Source of the DNA: JAIRVZ01 sp031553755 | GTDB taxonomy: Bacteria; Bacteroidota; Bacteroidia; Bacteroidales; Azobacteroidaceae | Length of the DNA: 64,000 bases | Reading direction: 5' to 3' | NCBI GenBank assembly: GCA_031553755.1 | Contig: JAVBKZ010000039.1 | Span: 14,413 to 78,412, forward strand | Shown: one piece after another, positions 27,849 through 34,952 of the stretch | Layout: each line of letters begins with the position of its first letter | Numbering within the stretch: position 1 is the stretch's first letter | Notes under the pieces: model-generated | What the model was told of the DNA's origin: nothing | Seen by the model: only the letters and a program-made list of their open reading frames with translations | Database searches by the model: none | Translations under genes and position numbers: made by a program

Positions 27849-28889
27849 ATGAAAAAAGTAGTAACTTTCGGTGAGATTATGCTTCGTTTAGCAACTCCCG
27901 GCTATCAGAGATTTATTCAATCAACTAACCTGAACTCCACCTTTGGAGGAGGTGAAGCCAATGTGGCTGTATCGTTATCAAATTATGGTATTCCTACCGA
28001 TTTTGTAACTCGTTTACCTAAAAATGACATTGCAGATTGGTGTATTTCTGATTTAAGGAAATACAACGTAGGAGTAAACAACATCGTTCGAGGTGGAGAA
28101 CGTGTTGGAATCTACTTCTTGGAAACAGGAGCCGTAGCTCGCGCTTCTAAGGTAGTGTACGACCGTGCGAATTCTTCTATCGCCGACATCAAACCGGGAA
28201 TGGTAAACTGGCGTGAGATTTTCAAAGATGCACAGTGGTTTCATTGGACAGGAATCACTCCTGCACTTTCTCAAGGAGCTGCCGACGCTTGTTTGGAAGC
28301 TATCAAAATCGCTAATGAAATGGGTGTAACTGTTTCTACAGATTTGAACTATCGTAAAAATCTTTGGAAATATGGTAAATCTGCTTCAGAAGTAATGCCA
28401 GCTTTGGTAGAAGGTTGCGATATCATTCTTGGCAATGAAGAAGATGCAGAAAAAGTATTCGGAATCAAACCTGAAGGTTTTGATGTTGCTCACACAGGAG
28501 GCGAAGTGAACGCAGCCGAATTCGAATCGGTTTGTACACAAATGATGAAAAAATTCCCTCGTGCGAAGAAAGTAATCATCACATTACGTGGTTCTATCAA
28601 CGCCAACCACAATACTTGGGGAGGTTGTTTGTATGCTAACGGAAAATTGTATCAATCTAAACGTTACGACATCACTCATATCGTTGACCGTGTAGGAGGA
28701 GGCGATTCTTTCATGGGTGGTTTGATTTACGGACTAATTTCTTATCCGGCCGACGACCAAAAAGCATTGGAATTTGCTGTAGCAGCTTCATGCTTGAAAC
28801 ACACTATCTACGGAGACTTCAACCTTGTTTCTGTTTCAGAAGTTGAAAGTTTGATGGGTGGAGATGGTTCAGGGCGAGTTTCACGTTAA
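27849..28889 (+). CDS. kdgK: 2-dehydro-3-deoxygluconokinase (PfkB-family sugar kinase)
   Basis: Phosphorylates KDG to KDPG for cleavage by the aldolase encoded two genes on. PfkB signatures are GGGEANVAVSLSNYG near 38-52 and the catalytic DRVGGGDSFMGG near 284-295. The ATG at 27849 (MKKVVTFGEIML) is the right start; the in-frame GTG at 27834 lies inside the C-rich repeat arm. Confidence 0.93.
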   Translation: MKKVVTFGEIMLRLATPGYQRFIQSTNLNSTFGGGEANVAVSLSNYGIPTDFVTRLPKNDIADWCISDLRKYNVGVNNIVRGGERVGIYFLETGAVARASKVVYDRANSSIADIKPGMVNWREIFKDAQWFHWTGITPALSQGAADACLEAIKIANEMGVTVSTDLNYRKNLWKYGKSASEVMPALVEGCDIILGNEEDAEKVFGIKPEGFDVAHTGGEVNAAEFESVCTQMMKKFPRAKKVIITLRGSINANHNTWGGCLYANGKLYQSKRYDITHIVDRVGGGDSFMGGLIYGLISYPADDQKALEFAVAASCLKHTIYGDFNLVSVSEVESLMGGDGSGRVSR

Positions 28890-28895
28890 TAAAAT

Positions 28896-28976
28896 AATGG
28901 AGAATGGAGAGTGGAGAATTGAAAATGTGATAGTTAACTTTCATCATTCTCAATTCTCAATTCTCAATTTTCCACT
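28896..28976. repeat. Tandem-unit hairpin element E (kdgK / kduD spacer)
   Basis: Left arm 28896-28937 and right arm 28932-28976 (loop around GTTAAC). Heptamers of the GAGAATT/GAGAGTG type, as in elements C, I and N. Begins 6 nt after the kdgK stop and ends 14 nt before the kduD ATG. Confidence 0.78.
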
Positions 28977-28990
28977 TAAAATTATAAATT

Positions 28991-29764
28991 ATGTTTTCAT
29001 TAAAAGGGAAAATAGCTCTTGTAACCGGAGCTTCTTATGGAATAGGTTACGCGATTGCACAAGCTTTGCATGGCGCAGGTGCAACAATTGTATTTAACGA
29101 TATCAATGCAGAATTGGTAGAAAAAGGAATTGCAGCTTATAAAGCTGATGGAATAAAAGCTCATGGTTATGTTTGCGATGTAACCAATGAAGAACAAGTA
29201 TATCAAGTAATCGACCAAATTGCTTCAGAGGTTGGAGTCATTGATATTTTGGTAAACAATGCCGGAATCATCAAACGTATTCCTGCTATCGAAATGACTG
29301 CTAAAGATTTCCGTCAGGTAATTGATATCGACCTGAATGGTCCATTCATCATGTCGAAAGCGGTTGCTCCCGGAATGATAGAAAAAGGTGGAGGTAAAAT
29401 CATCAATATCTGTTCTATGATGAGTGAATTAGGTCGTGAAACAGTTTCGGCTTACGCGGCAGCTAAAGGCGGACTGAAAATGTTGACTAAAAATTTAGCT
29501 TGCGAATGGGCGGAACACAACATTCAAGTAAATGGAATCGGACCGGGTTATATCGCGACTCCGCAAACTGCTCCTTTACGCGAACCGGGACATCCTTTCA
29601 ACGATTTTATCATTGCTAAAACTCCGGCTGCCCGTTGGGGAACTCCTGAAGATTTGGCAGGTCCCGCAGTGTTCTTGTCTTCAGAAGCTTCTGATTTCGT
29701 GAACGGACACATTCTTTATGTAGATGGTGGTATTTTGGCTTATATAGGCAAGCAACCGAAATAA
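28991..29764 (+). CDS. kduD: 2-deoxy-D-gluconate 3-dehydrogenase / gluconate 5-dehydrogenase type SDR
   Basis: A short-chain dehydrogenase that reduces 2,5-diketo-3-deoxygluconate to KDG, following KduI. Cofactor motif TGASYGIGYA (12-21), NNAG near 89-92, catalytic Ser-Tyr-Lys with YAAAKGG near 156-162, and a C-terminal FVNGHILYVDGG. 257 residues. The close family includes gluconate 5-dehydrogenases; operon context favours KduD. Confidence 0.9.
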   Translation: MFSLKGKIALVTGASYGIGYAIAQALHGAGATIVFNDINAELVEKGIAAYKADGIKAHGYVCDVTNEEQVYQVIDQIASEVGVIDILVNNAGIIKRIPAIEMTAKDFRQVIDIDLNGPFIMSKAVAPGMIEKGGGKIINICSMMSELGRETVSAYAAAKGGLKMLTKNLACEWAEHNIQVNGIGPGYIATPQTAPLREPGHPFNDFIIAKTPAARWGTPEDLAGPAVFLSSEASDFVNGHILYVDGGILAYIGKQPK

Positions 29765-30207
29765 TTATTAATGAATAATGAATAATGAGAAATGAATAAT
29801 AAGAAGGTTTCCATTTTGAACGAAAAAACATTTTCTTTTGCTATTCGCATTGTGAAATTGTCCCAATATCTTCAAAAAGAAAAGGGAGAATATGTGCTTT
29901 CAAAACAAATTCTTCGAAGTGGAACTTCTATTGGAGCCTTAGTTCGAGAATCCGAATTTGGACAAAGCAAAGCAGATTTTGTAAATAAACTAAGTATTGC
30001 CTTGAAAGAAGCAAATGAAACCGAATATTGGATTTTACTTTTAAGAAATACTGATTTTATTGATGAACGTTTAACTGAAAGTTTACTATCTGATTGCAGA
30101 GAAATAATTCCTTTACTGGTTTCTTCAATAAAAACAGTAAAGAAAACTTTATCCTGAAGTGTCCAATGAACAGTCATTTTTCATTATTCATTATTAATTT
30201 TTCATTA
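29765..30207. mobile_element. Hairpin element F with four-helix-bundle ORF in its loop
   Basis: Left arm 29765-29800 and right arm about 30171-30206, both made of AATGAAT-type heptamers, pair over about 25 bp with one or two mismatches. The loop is filled by one ORF (29792-30157) whose ATG is inside the left arm and whose TGA lies about 14 nt before the right arm. The element occupies the whole kduD/kdgA spacer. Mobility is inferred; no target duplication is evident by eye. Confidence 0.6.
29792..30157 (+). CDS. Four-helix-bundle protein, 23S-rRNA-IVS/Avd type (loop of element F)
   Basis: 121 residues, almost entirely helical, with the family pattern: FAIRIVKLSQYLQ helix, LSKQILRSGTSIGALVRESEFGQSKADFVNKLSIALKEANETEYWILLL, then a last helix from ERLTESLLSDCREIIPLLVSSIKT. 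The RSGTSIGALVRE and ANETEYW segments are hallmarks of the TIGR02436/pfam05635 family, known from ORFs in bacterial 23S rRNA intervening sequences and from Avd of diversity-generating retroelements. No reverse transcriptase or rRNA gene is nearby. It interrupts a metabolic operon and is unrelated in sequence to its neighbours. Confidence 0.85.
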   Translation: MNNKKVSILNEKTFSFAIRIVKLSQYLQKEKGEYVLSKQILRSGTSIGALVRESEFGQSKADFVNKLSIALKEANETEYWILLLRNTDFIDERLTESLLSDCREIIPLLVSSIKTVKKTLS

Positions 30208-30209
30208 AA

Positions 30210-30875
30210 ATGAGATTCAATAAAATACAAATAATCAACACAATGAAAGAAACAGGAATGGTTCCTGTTTTCTATCATTCAGATGTTGAAGTAGCAAAAC
30301 AAGTAGTGAGAGCTTGTTATGAAGGAGGCGTTCGCGCTTTTGAATTTACTAACCGTGGAGATTTCGCTCAGGAAGTATTTGGAGAATTAGTGAAATTCGC
30401 TAACAAAGAATGTCCGGGAATGATTCTTGGAATCGGCTCCATTGTTGACCCCGGAACAGCAGCTTTGTATATTCAGTTAGGAACAAACTTTATTGTCGGT
30501 CCGTTATTCAATCCCGAAGTTGCAAAAATTGCCAATCGTCGTTTAATTCCTTATACTCCCGGATGTGGTTCTGTATCAGAAGTAGGATTTGCTCAGGAAA
30601 TGGGATGCGATTTGTGTAAAGTATTTCCCGGTGATGTGTTAGGCCCTAATTTCGTAAAAGGATTGAAAGCGCCAATGCCTTGGTCGATGTTGATGGTTAC
30701 CGGAGGAGTTAAACCCGAAGAAGCCAATCTGAAATCTTGGTTTGATGCCGGAGTTACTTGTGTTGGAATGGGTTCTAACCTATTTCCTGCAGATGTAATA
30801 GCAGCTAAAGAATGGGGGAAAATCACCCAAATGTGTAAAGACGCTTTAGAAATAATTAAAAAAGTACGCAAATAA
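30210..30875 (+). CDS. kdgA: KDPG/KHG aldolase
   Basis: Cleaves KDPG to pyruvate and glyceraldehyde-3-phosphate, the last step of the uronate route. A class I aldolase: general acid/base Glu45 (AFEFTNRG) and Schiff-base Lys137 (CDLCKVFPGD). 221 residues; the phosphate-binding VTGGVKPEE and GVGMGSNLF follow. The ATG is 3 nt after the end of element F. Confidence 0.94.
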   Translation: MRFNKIQIINTMKETGMVPVFYHSDVEVAKQVVRACYEGGVRAFEFTNRGDFAQEVFGELVKFANKECPGMILGIGSIVDPGTAALYIQLGTNFIVGPLFNPEVAKIANRRLIPYTPGCGSVSEVGFAQEMGCDLCKVFPGDVLGPNFVKGLKAPMPWSMLMVTGGVKPEEANLKSWFDAGVTCVGMGSNLFPADVIAAKEWGKITQMCKDALEIIKKVRK

Positions 30876-30955
30876 TTAGTGACAAGTTACCAGTGACGAG
30901 TTACGAGTCGGTTTACACACGACAAAAATAACTCGTCACTCGTCACTCGTCAACT
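30876..30955. repeat. Tandem-unit hairpin element G (kdgA / exuT spacer)
   Basis: Left arm about 30879-30909 and right arm 30930-30955 are built of GACAAGT/GACGAGT-type heptamers. The loop, read on the minus strand, gives TTGTCGTGTGTAAACCG, matching the loop of element B in inverted orientation. Confidence 0.78.
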
Positions 30956-30965
30956 AAAAAGTATC

Positions 30966-32393
30966 ATGAATAATTCAAATCAAAAAATGACAAATTACAG
31001 ATGGACGATTTGTATCCTCCTGTTTTTTGCAACTACAGTCAACTACCTCGACAGACAAGTACTGTCATTAACATGGGACGAATTTATTAAACCTGAATTT
31101 CACTGGAATGAAGATCATTATGGAACCATCGGTGGTATATTTTCATTAGTTTATGCCATCGGAATGTTATTTGCCGGCCGTTTTATTGACTGGATGGGAA
31201 GTAAAAAAGGATTCCTTTGGGCAATTGGAGTTTGGTCAGTAGGAGCATGTATGCATGCGCTTTGCGGAGTGTTTACCGAAAGTCAAGTCGGGCTAAGTTC
31301 CGCGGCTGAATTGACACAAGCGACAGGAGCATTAGCAGTTACCATCGCGACAATAAGTATGTACGCGTTTATTGCCGCTCGTTGCGTGTTGGCAATCGGA
31401 GAAGCCGGAAACTTTCCCGCGGCGATTAAAGTTACAGCCGAATATTTTCCTAAAAAAGACAGGGCTTTCGCTACCAGTATCTTCAATGCCGGAGCTTCTA
31501 TCGGCGCATTAATCGCCCCGGTTTCTATTCCTCCTTTAGCGAAAGTATTTGGTTGGGAAATGTCGTTTATTATTATTGGGCTATTAGGTTTTATCTGGAT
31601 GGGATTTTGGGTATTTATGTATAAAAAACCAGAAGAATGCGCTAAGGTAAACTCAGCTGAATTGGCTTACATCCAACAAGATGCGAAAGAAGAACTAGAA
31701 CAAAAAAATAATAAAGAAGAATCTGCACCTTTCATGCAATGCCTGAAATACAAACAAACATGGGCATTTGCTTTTGGTAAATTTATGACTGACGGCGTTT
31801 GGTGGTTTTTCTTATTCTGGACCCCTTCTTATATCAATACCCAATTCGACATCAAAACTTCTGATCCTCTCGGAATGGGTCTGATATTTACACTTTATGC
31901 CATTACGATGCTGTCTATTTATGGAGGAAAATTGCCTACAATTATCATAAATAAAACGGGTAAAAATCCGTATGCGGCAAGAATGCAGGCCATGTTAATC
32001 TTTGCGTTTATTCCGTTAGTAGTATTGCTTGCTCAACCTTTAGGAACATTCTCTCCTTGGTTACCTATCATATTGATCGGATTAGGAGGAGCAGCGCATC
32101 AATCCTGGTCGGCCAATATTTTCTCTACAGTTGGAGACATGTTTCCTAAAAAAGCTATCGCGACCATTACCGGAATTGGCGGTATGGCCGGAGGTATCGG
32201 TTCTTTTATTCTACAAAAATCAGCAGGAAAATTATTTGTTCACGCAGGAGAAACCAATATGACTTTTATGGGATTCGAAGGCAAACCTGCCGGTTACTTC
32301 ATTATTTTCTGTATTTGTGCTTTTGCTTACCTTGTTGGTTGGATTGTAATGAAAACATTGGTTCCGAAATATAAACCGATTACGGATTTGTAA
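30966..32393 (+). CDS. exuT: Hexuronate MFS transporter
   Basis: An inner-membrane proton symporter of the anion:cation symporter branch of MFS. Twelve hydrophobic segments; the opening RWTICILLFFATTVNYLDRQVLSL and GEAGNFPAAIKVTAEYFPKKDRAFATSIFNAG are ExuT/UhpT-branch signatures. At 475 residues it is slightly longer than the enterobacterial form because of an insert near 95-120. It would import galacturonate and glucuronate released outside the inner membrane. Confidence 0.9.
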   Translation: MNNSNQKMTNYRWTICILLFFATTVNYLDRQVLSLTWDEFIKPEFHWNEDHYGTIGGIFSLVYAIGMLFAGRFIDWMGSKKGFLWAIGVWSVGACMHALCGVFTESQVGLSSAAELTQATGALAVTIATISMYAFIAARCVLAIGEAGNFPAAIKVTAEYFPKKDRAFATSIFNAGASIGALIAPVSIPPLAKVFGWEMSFIIIGLLGFIWMGFWVFMYKKPEECAKVNSAELAYIQQDAKEELEQKNNKEESAPFMQCLKYKQTWAFAFGKFMTDGVWWFFLFWTPSYINTQFDIKTSDPLGMGLIFTLYAITMLSIYGGKLPTIIINKTGKNPYAARMQAMLIFAFIPLVVLLAQPLGTFSPWLPIILIGLGGAAHQSWSANIFSTVGDMFPKKAIATITGIGGMAGGIGSFILQKSAGKLFVHAGETNMTFMGFEGKPAGYFIIFCICAFAYLVGWIVMKTLVPKYKPITDL

Positions 32394-32396
32394 TAT

Positions 32397-32996
32397 TAGT
32401 TAACAAGGAGTTAGAGGAAGTTAGAGGGAGTTACAAGAAGTTACAGGAAGTTAGAGGGAGTTAGAGGGAGTTAGAGGGAGTTAAACGAAGTTACAGGAAT
32501 ATTTTTATTAACCAAGTCCAAATTGTTTTTCATTATGAATAATAGGACCAAATCCTTTGAGGATTTATTAATGTGGCAAGAAGCGCATAAAATTGTATTA
32601 TTTGTTTATCAAGTCACAAAGCATTATCCTAAAGAAGAACAATTTGGATTGATATCTCAATTTCGGAGAGCAGTAGTATCTGTTCCTGCAAACATTGCAG
32701 AAGGTTATAAAAAAAGAGGTACAGCAGATAAATTAAGATTCATGAATATAGCTCAAGGGTCGTTGGAAGAATGCAGATATTATGTTATTTTAAGTAACGA
32801 TTTAGGTTTTATTTCAGAATTTGAAAAAATAGAACTTGAAAAATTAATATCAAAAACGAGTTATCTTCTAAATGCTTATTGTTCTTCAATAATTAAAAAT
32901 AAAGAATGTATTCAATGAAGTTCCTGTAACTCCTCGTAACTTCCTGTAACTTCCTGTAACTCCCTCTAACTCCCTCTAACTTCGTAATAACTCCTA
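32397..32996. mobile_element. Hairpin element H with four-helix-bundle ORF in its loop
   Basis: Left array 32401-32499 is about ten decamers of the GTTASARGRA type. The right array (about 32919-32996) holds about eight decamers in inverted orientation. Between them is a single ORF (32535-32918) whose TGA directly abuts the right array. The element fills the whole exuT/uxaB spacer. Same architecture as element F, but with a different repeat unit and a divergent protein. Confidence 0.62.
32535..32918 (+). CDS. Four-helix-bundle protein, 23S-rRNA-IVS/Avd type (loop of element H)
   Basis: 127 residues from the ATG at 32535 (MNNRTKSFEDLLMW); an ATG 12 bases upstream is possible but less family-like. 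The helices are FEDLLMWQEAHKIVLFVYQVTKHYP, EEQFGLISQFRRAVVSVPANIAEGYKKRG, KLRFMNIAQGSLEECRYYVILSNDLG and a final KLISKTSYLLNAYCSSI. These are the diagnostic blocks of the IVS four-helix-bundle family. It differs strongly from the element F protein, so the two are not a recent local duplication. Stop codon abuts the inverted repeat. Confidence 0.9.
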   Translation: MNNRTKSFEDLLMWQEAHKIVLFVYQVTKHYPKEEQFGLISQFRRAVVSVPANIAEGYKKRGTADKLRFMNIAQGSLEECRYYVILSNDLGFISEFEKIELEKLISKTSYLLNAYCSSIIKNKECIQ

Positions 32997-33011
32997 CTTA
33001 AAAACAAAAAA

Positions 33012-34445
33012 ATGAAAAATTTAGATAAAACAACAGTAAACAAACCGGAGCTTCCGGTAAAGATTCTCCAATTCGGAGAAGGAAATTTTTTGCGTGCATT
33101 CGTTGATTGGATGATCGACAAAGCTAACAACGCAGGAGTAATGAATCATGGCGTGGTTGCCGTTCAACCGATTGCTCAGGGATTGGCTGAAATGTTACGT
33201 AAACAAGATTGCATGTATCATGTATATCTCGAAGGAATCAAAGACAAACAACCGGTAAAGGAAATTTCTTTGGTAAAAAGCATTGTTGACGCTTTGAATC
33301 CTTACGATGAATACGAAAAATACAAAGAAATCTTTTTGAGTTCTGAATTGGAAATGATTATTTCCAATACGACAGAAGCCGGAATTCGTTATGAAGAAGG
33401 AGACGACCTCAATGCTTGTCCTCCAAAATCGTTTCCTGCAAAAATGACCGCATTGTTACACCAACGCTATCAAAAATTCAATGGAGCTGCGGACAGAGGA
33501 TTATTGATTATTTGTTGCGAATTAATTGAAGATAACGGCTCTACATTGCGTGAATACGTTTTGAAACATGCGGAATATAATAATCTTGGCGCAGATTTCA
33601 TCAATTGGGTAAAAACAGCTTGCCATTTTTATGATACATTGGTTGACCGTATTGTACCGGGATTTCCACGTGAAACCATCAACGAAATCAAAGCTGAAAT
33701 CGGATTTGATGATAACTTGGTTGTAAAAGGCGAATATTTCCATGTTTGGGCTATTGGTGGAGACCCAATCATCAAAGAAAAATTGCCATTGGATAAAGCC
33801 GGATTGAATGTGCTATTCATGGATGATATCCGTCCGTTCCGTGCTAAAAAAGTACGTATTCTGAATGGTGCCCACACTGCAATGGTTCAAGTAGCTATGC
33901 AACTGGGTTGCGAAACGGTGATGGATGCCTTCAATACTCCTTTGGTAGAAAAATATATCAATACAATGGTTGATTCGGAAGTCCTTCCGGGAATCGGAGA
34001 AGATATGACCGAATTACGTGCATTCTCAGCTAAAATCCTGGAACGTTTCTATAATCCGTATATCAAACATTATCTGAAAGATATTTCTTTGAACTCTTTG
34101 TCAAAATGGGAAGCTCGTGACTGGCCGACTGTGTGCGATAACAGCAAGAAATTAGGTAAATTAGCAAAGTTAACAACTTTCTCTTTTGCAAGTTTGTTGG
34201 TAATGTACAGCGGTAAATCAGAAGCTAAAAATTTTGTTCCGAACGATACTCCCGAATTTGTAGAATTTATTCAGAAAACTTTTGATGTGAATAACATTGA
34301 AGGTTGGGTAAATGGAATCGTAAACAACAGACAAATCTGGAGAGAAAACTTCTCGACTGTTCCCGGATTCACAGAAGCGGTCGTTGCTAATGTGAAAATG
34401 ATTTTGGATAAGGGGATGAAAACATCACTCGAAAGTCTTATTTAG
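33012..34445 (+). CDS. uxaB: Tagaturonate reductase (altronate oxidoreductase)
   Basis: NADH-dependent reduction of tagaturonate to altronate in the galacturonate branch. Mannitol-dehydrogenase superfamily: N-terminal ILQFGEGNFLRAFVDWMIDKAN, then NTTEAGI, and the C-terminal domain with ILNGAHTAMVQVAMQLGCETVMDAF carrying the catalytic Lys-Asn-His region just upstream (RAKKVRILNGAH). 477 residues. Branch choice (UxaB rather than UxuB) follows from length and from uxaA downstream. Confidence 0.93.
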   Translation: MKNLDKTTVNKPELPVKILQFGEGNFLRAFVDWMIDKANNAGVMNHGVVAVQPIAQGLAEMLRKQDCMYHVYLEGIKDKQPVKEISLVKSIVDALNPYDEYEKYKEIFLSSELEMIISNTTEAGIRYEEGDDLNACPPKSFPAKMTALLHQRYQKFNGAADRGLLIICCELIEDNGSTLREYVLKHAEYNNLGADFINWVKTACHFYDTLVDRIVPGFPRETINEIKAEIGFDDNLVVKGEYFHVWAIGGDPIIKEKLPLDKAGLNVLFMDDIRPFRAKKVRILNGAHTAMVQVAMQLGCETVMDAFNTPLVEKYINTMVDSEVLPGIGEDMTELRAFSAKILERFYNPYIKHYLKDISLNSLSKWEARDWPTVCDNSKKLGKLAKLTTFSFASLLVMYSGKSEAKNFVPNDTPEFVEFIQKTFDVNNIEGWVNGIVNNRQIWRENFSTVPGFTEAVVANVKMILDKGMKTSLESLI

Positions 34446-34525
34446 TTGAGAATTGAGAGTTGAGAGTTGAGAATGATTCGCTTGTCATTTTAAACTCTCA
34501 ATTCTCCATTCTCAACTCTCAATTA
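34444..34525. repeat. Tandem-unit hairpin element I (uxaB / HIT spacer)
   Basis: Left arm 34444-34477 and right arm 34491-34525 are made of GAGAATT/GAGAGTT heptamers. The left arm overlaps the TAG stop of uxaB. The loop ends TTTTAAACTCTC, like the loops of C, E and N. Confidence 0.8.
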
Positions 34526-34533
34526 ATTTCACT

Positions 34534-34950
34534 ATGAATAACTGTTTATATTGCGAAAGAAACCAATTGCAAAAAGATTTAATGATCGAAATTTGTGATT
34601 TGAGTGTTTCGACTGTGTTTTTGTTCAAGGAACAAACATACAAAGGCAGATGTGTGGTAGCCTATAAAGACCACAATGTGGAACTTTACGAATTGAATGA
34701 TGCCGATTTATTGGCTTTTATGAAAGACGTTAACAATGTTGCAACAGCGATAAAGAGAGCATTCAACCCGGAAAAAATCAATTACGGAGCTTATTCCGAT
34801 AAATTGAAGCACCTTCATATACATTTGGCTCCAAAATACATTGATGGACCGGATTTCGGAAGTACATTCACAATGAATCCTCAAAAAGTATATTTGGCTG
34901 ACGAAGAATATGACGAGATGATTACTAAGATTAAAAATCAATTGCTGTAA
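34534..34950 (+). CDS. HIT-family protein (histidine-triad nucleotide hydrolase-like)
   Basis: 138 residues with the histidine triad HLHIHLAP (His93, His95, His97) and an N-terminal CLYC pair (Cys4, Cys7) that could hold zinc. HIT proteins hydrolyse or transfer nucleoside monophosphates. It is separated from the pectin methylesterase start by only 2 bp, the sole junction in this operon without a hairpin. Its role in uronate catabolism is unexplained; a sugar-nucleotide or damage-repair role would be speculation. Confidence 0.85.
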   Translation: MNNCLYCERNQLQKDLMIEICDLSVSTVFLFKEQTYKGRCVVAYKDHNVELYELNDADLLAFMKDVNNVATAIKRAFNPEKINYGAYSDKLKHLHIHLAPKYIDGPDFGSTFTMNPQKVYLADEEYDEMITKIKNQLL

Positions 34951-34952
34951 TC

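Noticed and set aside
29765..30207. Four-helix-bundle ORF as the Avd of a diversity-generating retroelement
   Set aside because: No reverse transcriptase, template repeat or variable-repeat target gene is found in the window.
32401..32996. Decamer arrays as a CRISPR array
   Set aside because: Units are contiguous 10-mers with no spacers, they occur in inverted orientation on both sides of an ORF, and no cas gene is present.
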